Part shown: piece after piece, positions 4,492 to 5,153 of the stretch
Layout of the letters: each line of letters starts with the position of its first letter
How positions within the stretch are numbered: the first letter of the stretch is position 1
From: an uncultured Eubacterium sp.
Lineage (GTDB): Bacteria > Bacillota_A > Clostridia > Lachnospirales > Lachnospiraceae
Direction: 5' to 3'
Length of the DNA stretch: 5,153 nt
NCBI GenBank assembly: GCA_910589045.1
Contig: CAJUSH010000074.1
Coordinates: 1 to 5,153, forward strand
Program-made: the position numbers and the translations under genes
The notes under the pieces: generated by a model
What the model saw: the letters and a program-made list of their open reading frames with translations, nothing else
What the model was told of the DNA's origin: nothing
Databases searched by the model: none

Positions 4492-5064
4492 TTAAAGATT
4501 CATGGAATTGTACAATTCGTCCTTATCGTCCTGATAGATTGACAAATACCTTTTCGTAATTTCAATGCTGGAATGGTTATAGATGTTCATGATCAACGCA
4601 CTTGGCGTTCCCTGCTTCCATGCGTGGTATCCGAACGTTTTTCGCAGGGAATGGCAGCTGATATTACCGTCAATGCTATTTGCAACAGCTACATCCTTAA
4701 TAATATGATACGCGCGGTTTCGTGATATATGGGAATAATGGTCATCCTTGCGGCAAAATATGTATTCCTCCGCATCCGTCTGTGTGTGAAACCGCAACAG
4801 CTCAAACGCCTCGATACAGCTGTTATTGATAGCAATCACACTGCGCTTCTGCGTCTTTTGCTCCGTCACCTCCAAATGCCTCCGATATCTCTTGTTCTTA
4901 TAGTCATACACATGACACCATTTCAGCAGCAGCAGGTCACTGATGCGCAGTGCCGTATTGATCCCGACTACAAACATGGTGTAATCCCGATACCGCTTGT
5001 TGTCCAGATAATAGTTTTTCAATACCTCAATTTCCTGTTTTGATCTAATGGGTGTAGTTACCAT
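4492..5064 (-). CDS. Minimal tyrosine recombinase (phage integrase family), 190 aa
   Basis: Site-specific recombinase that cuts and rejoins DNA through a tyrosine-DNA link. All catalytic positions can be found: Arg40 in NTALRISDLL, Lys70 or Lys73 in the beta-hairpin TEQKTQKRS, His138 and Arg141 in CHSLRKTFGYH, His164 in YNHSS, and nucleophile Tyr173 in TKRYLS. The protein is essentially the catalytic domain: XerC/D-type proteins are about 300 residues with an N-terminal SAM-like DNA-binding domain, and only about 25 residues precede the catalytic fold here. The ATG at 5064 is preferred over the in-frame ATG at 5097 because AAGGAGGA ends 7 nt before it and the upstream ATG overlaps the promoter region. 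It lies directly upstream of the glycan operon on the same strand, 117 bp before the glycosyltransferase start. Short stand-alone recombinases next to surface-polysaccharide genes often switch promoters; that role here is inference. It could equally be a relic of an integrated element. Confidence 0.9.
   Translation of the reverse strand: MVTTPIRSKQEIEVLKNYYLDNKRYRDYTMFVVGINTALRISDLLLLKWCHVYDYKNKRYRRHLEVTEQKTQKRSVIAINNSCIEAFELLRFHTQTDAEEYIFCRKDDHYSHISRNRAYHIIKDVAVANSIDGNISCHSLRKTFGYHAWKQGTPSALIMNIYNHSSIEITKRYLSIYQDDKDELYNSMNL
4505..4518. repeat. 14-bp perfect palindrome in the last recombinase codons
   Basis: GAATTGTACAATTC reads the same on both strands and is centred on GTAC. It encodes the residues E-L-Y-N-S near the recombinase C-terminus. 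Its core ATTGTACAAT resembles ATTGTACCACAAT at 4428-4440, which overlaps the glycosyltransferase -10 box; the two share AATTGTAC and are about 80 bp apart. One perfect palindrome of this size is not very unlikely by chance in 5 kb. Confidence 0.4.
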
Positions 5065-5071
5065 AAGTGCG

Positions 5072-5103
5072 TCCTCCTTTTTCTGATTGCATAACATATT
5101 ATA
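5072..5103 (-). promoter_or_regulatory. Recombinase -10 box and ribosome site
   Basis: On the minus strand a consensus TATAAT (complement 5098-5103) lies 34 nt before the recombinase ATG at 5064, and the strong ribosome site AAGGAGGA (complement 5072-5079) lies 7 nt before it. No good -35 box is seen; the upstream sequence TTTTCAATATAAAG is AT-rich. It loosely resembles the glycosyltransferase promoter (TTTCATATAGGAAG), hinting at shared control. Confidence 0.5.
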
Positions 5104-5153
5104 CAGTTTTGTAAATCTTTATATTGAAAATAATACCAGCCACATGGACAGTA

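Noticed and set aside
1..5153. CRISPR array, riboswitch, TnpB/omega-RNA or toxin-antitoxin pair
   Set aside because: No regularly spaced repeats, no riboswitch core that I recognise, no TnpB frame beside the IS200 remnant, and no partner gene beside the XRE regulator.

Overview
This window most likely comes from a low-to-mid-GC Firmicute of the class Clostridia, probably a gut Lachnospiraceae- or Ruminococcaceae-like organism. The reasons are AGGAGG-type ribosome sites, TTGACA/TATAAT-like promoters, a Firmicutes-style tRNA-Ser(UGA), an IS200 element of a type I associate with gut Clostridia, and the make-up of the polysaccharide genes. The taxonomy is inference; no ribosomal or marker gene is present.

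Layout. (1) 1-51, minus: the 5' two thirds of a tRNA-Ser(UGA), cut by the window edge, with a strong promoter at 88-116. (2) 52-346: intergenic DNA with a 16-nt palindrome (194-209), a TATAAT box (265-270) and a GCGAAGG...CCTTTCGC inverted repeat (269-315), in front of a small XRE-family regulator on the plus strand (347-673). (3) 674-790: three tandem hairpins. (4) about 789-1510: a decayed IS200-type element. It keeps its end hairpins and a very good hairpin that buries the transposase ribosome site, but its tnpA is broken by three frameshifts and a nonsense codon. One frameshift falls inside the catalytic HUH motif. (5) 1578-5064, all minus: a surface-polysaccharide/glycan fragment. In transcription order it holds a minimal tyrosine recombinase, a GT4-type glycosyltransferase, a 343-bp stretch with no convincing gene, a PglD/NeuD-type acetyltransferase, and a PglC-type phosphoglycosyl transferase 18 nt further on.

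How it fits together. The PglC-like enzyme would start a lipid-linked oligosaccharide by moving a sugar-1-phosphate onto undecaprenyl phosphate. The PglD-like enzyme would acetylate an amino sugar nucleotide before that step. The GT4 enzyme would add a sugar to the growing chain. The aminotransferase (PglE type) and dehydratase (PglF type) expected for a diacetamido sugar are not in the window; downstream of the PglC gene the DNA passes into the IS200 remnant. The left-end hairpin of the IS plus a T7 run makes a good terminator for transcripts leaving the glycan operon.

The most interesting possibility is regulatory. A stand-alone recombinase with a complete RKHRHY catalytic set sits directly upstream of the glycosyltransferase promoter. 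Short inverted repeats surround that promoter, which raises the hypothesis of phase-variable glycan expression. The repeats are short and the hypothesis is unproven.
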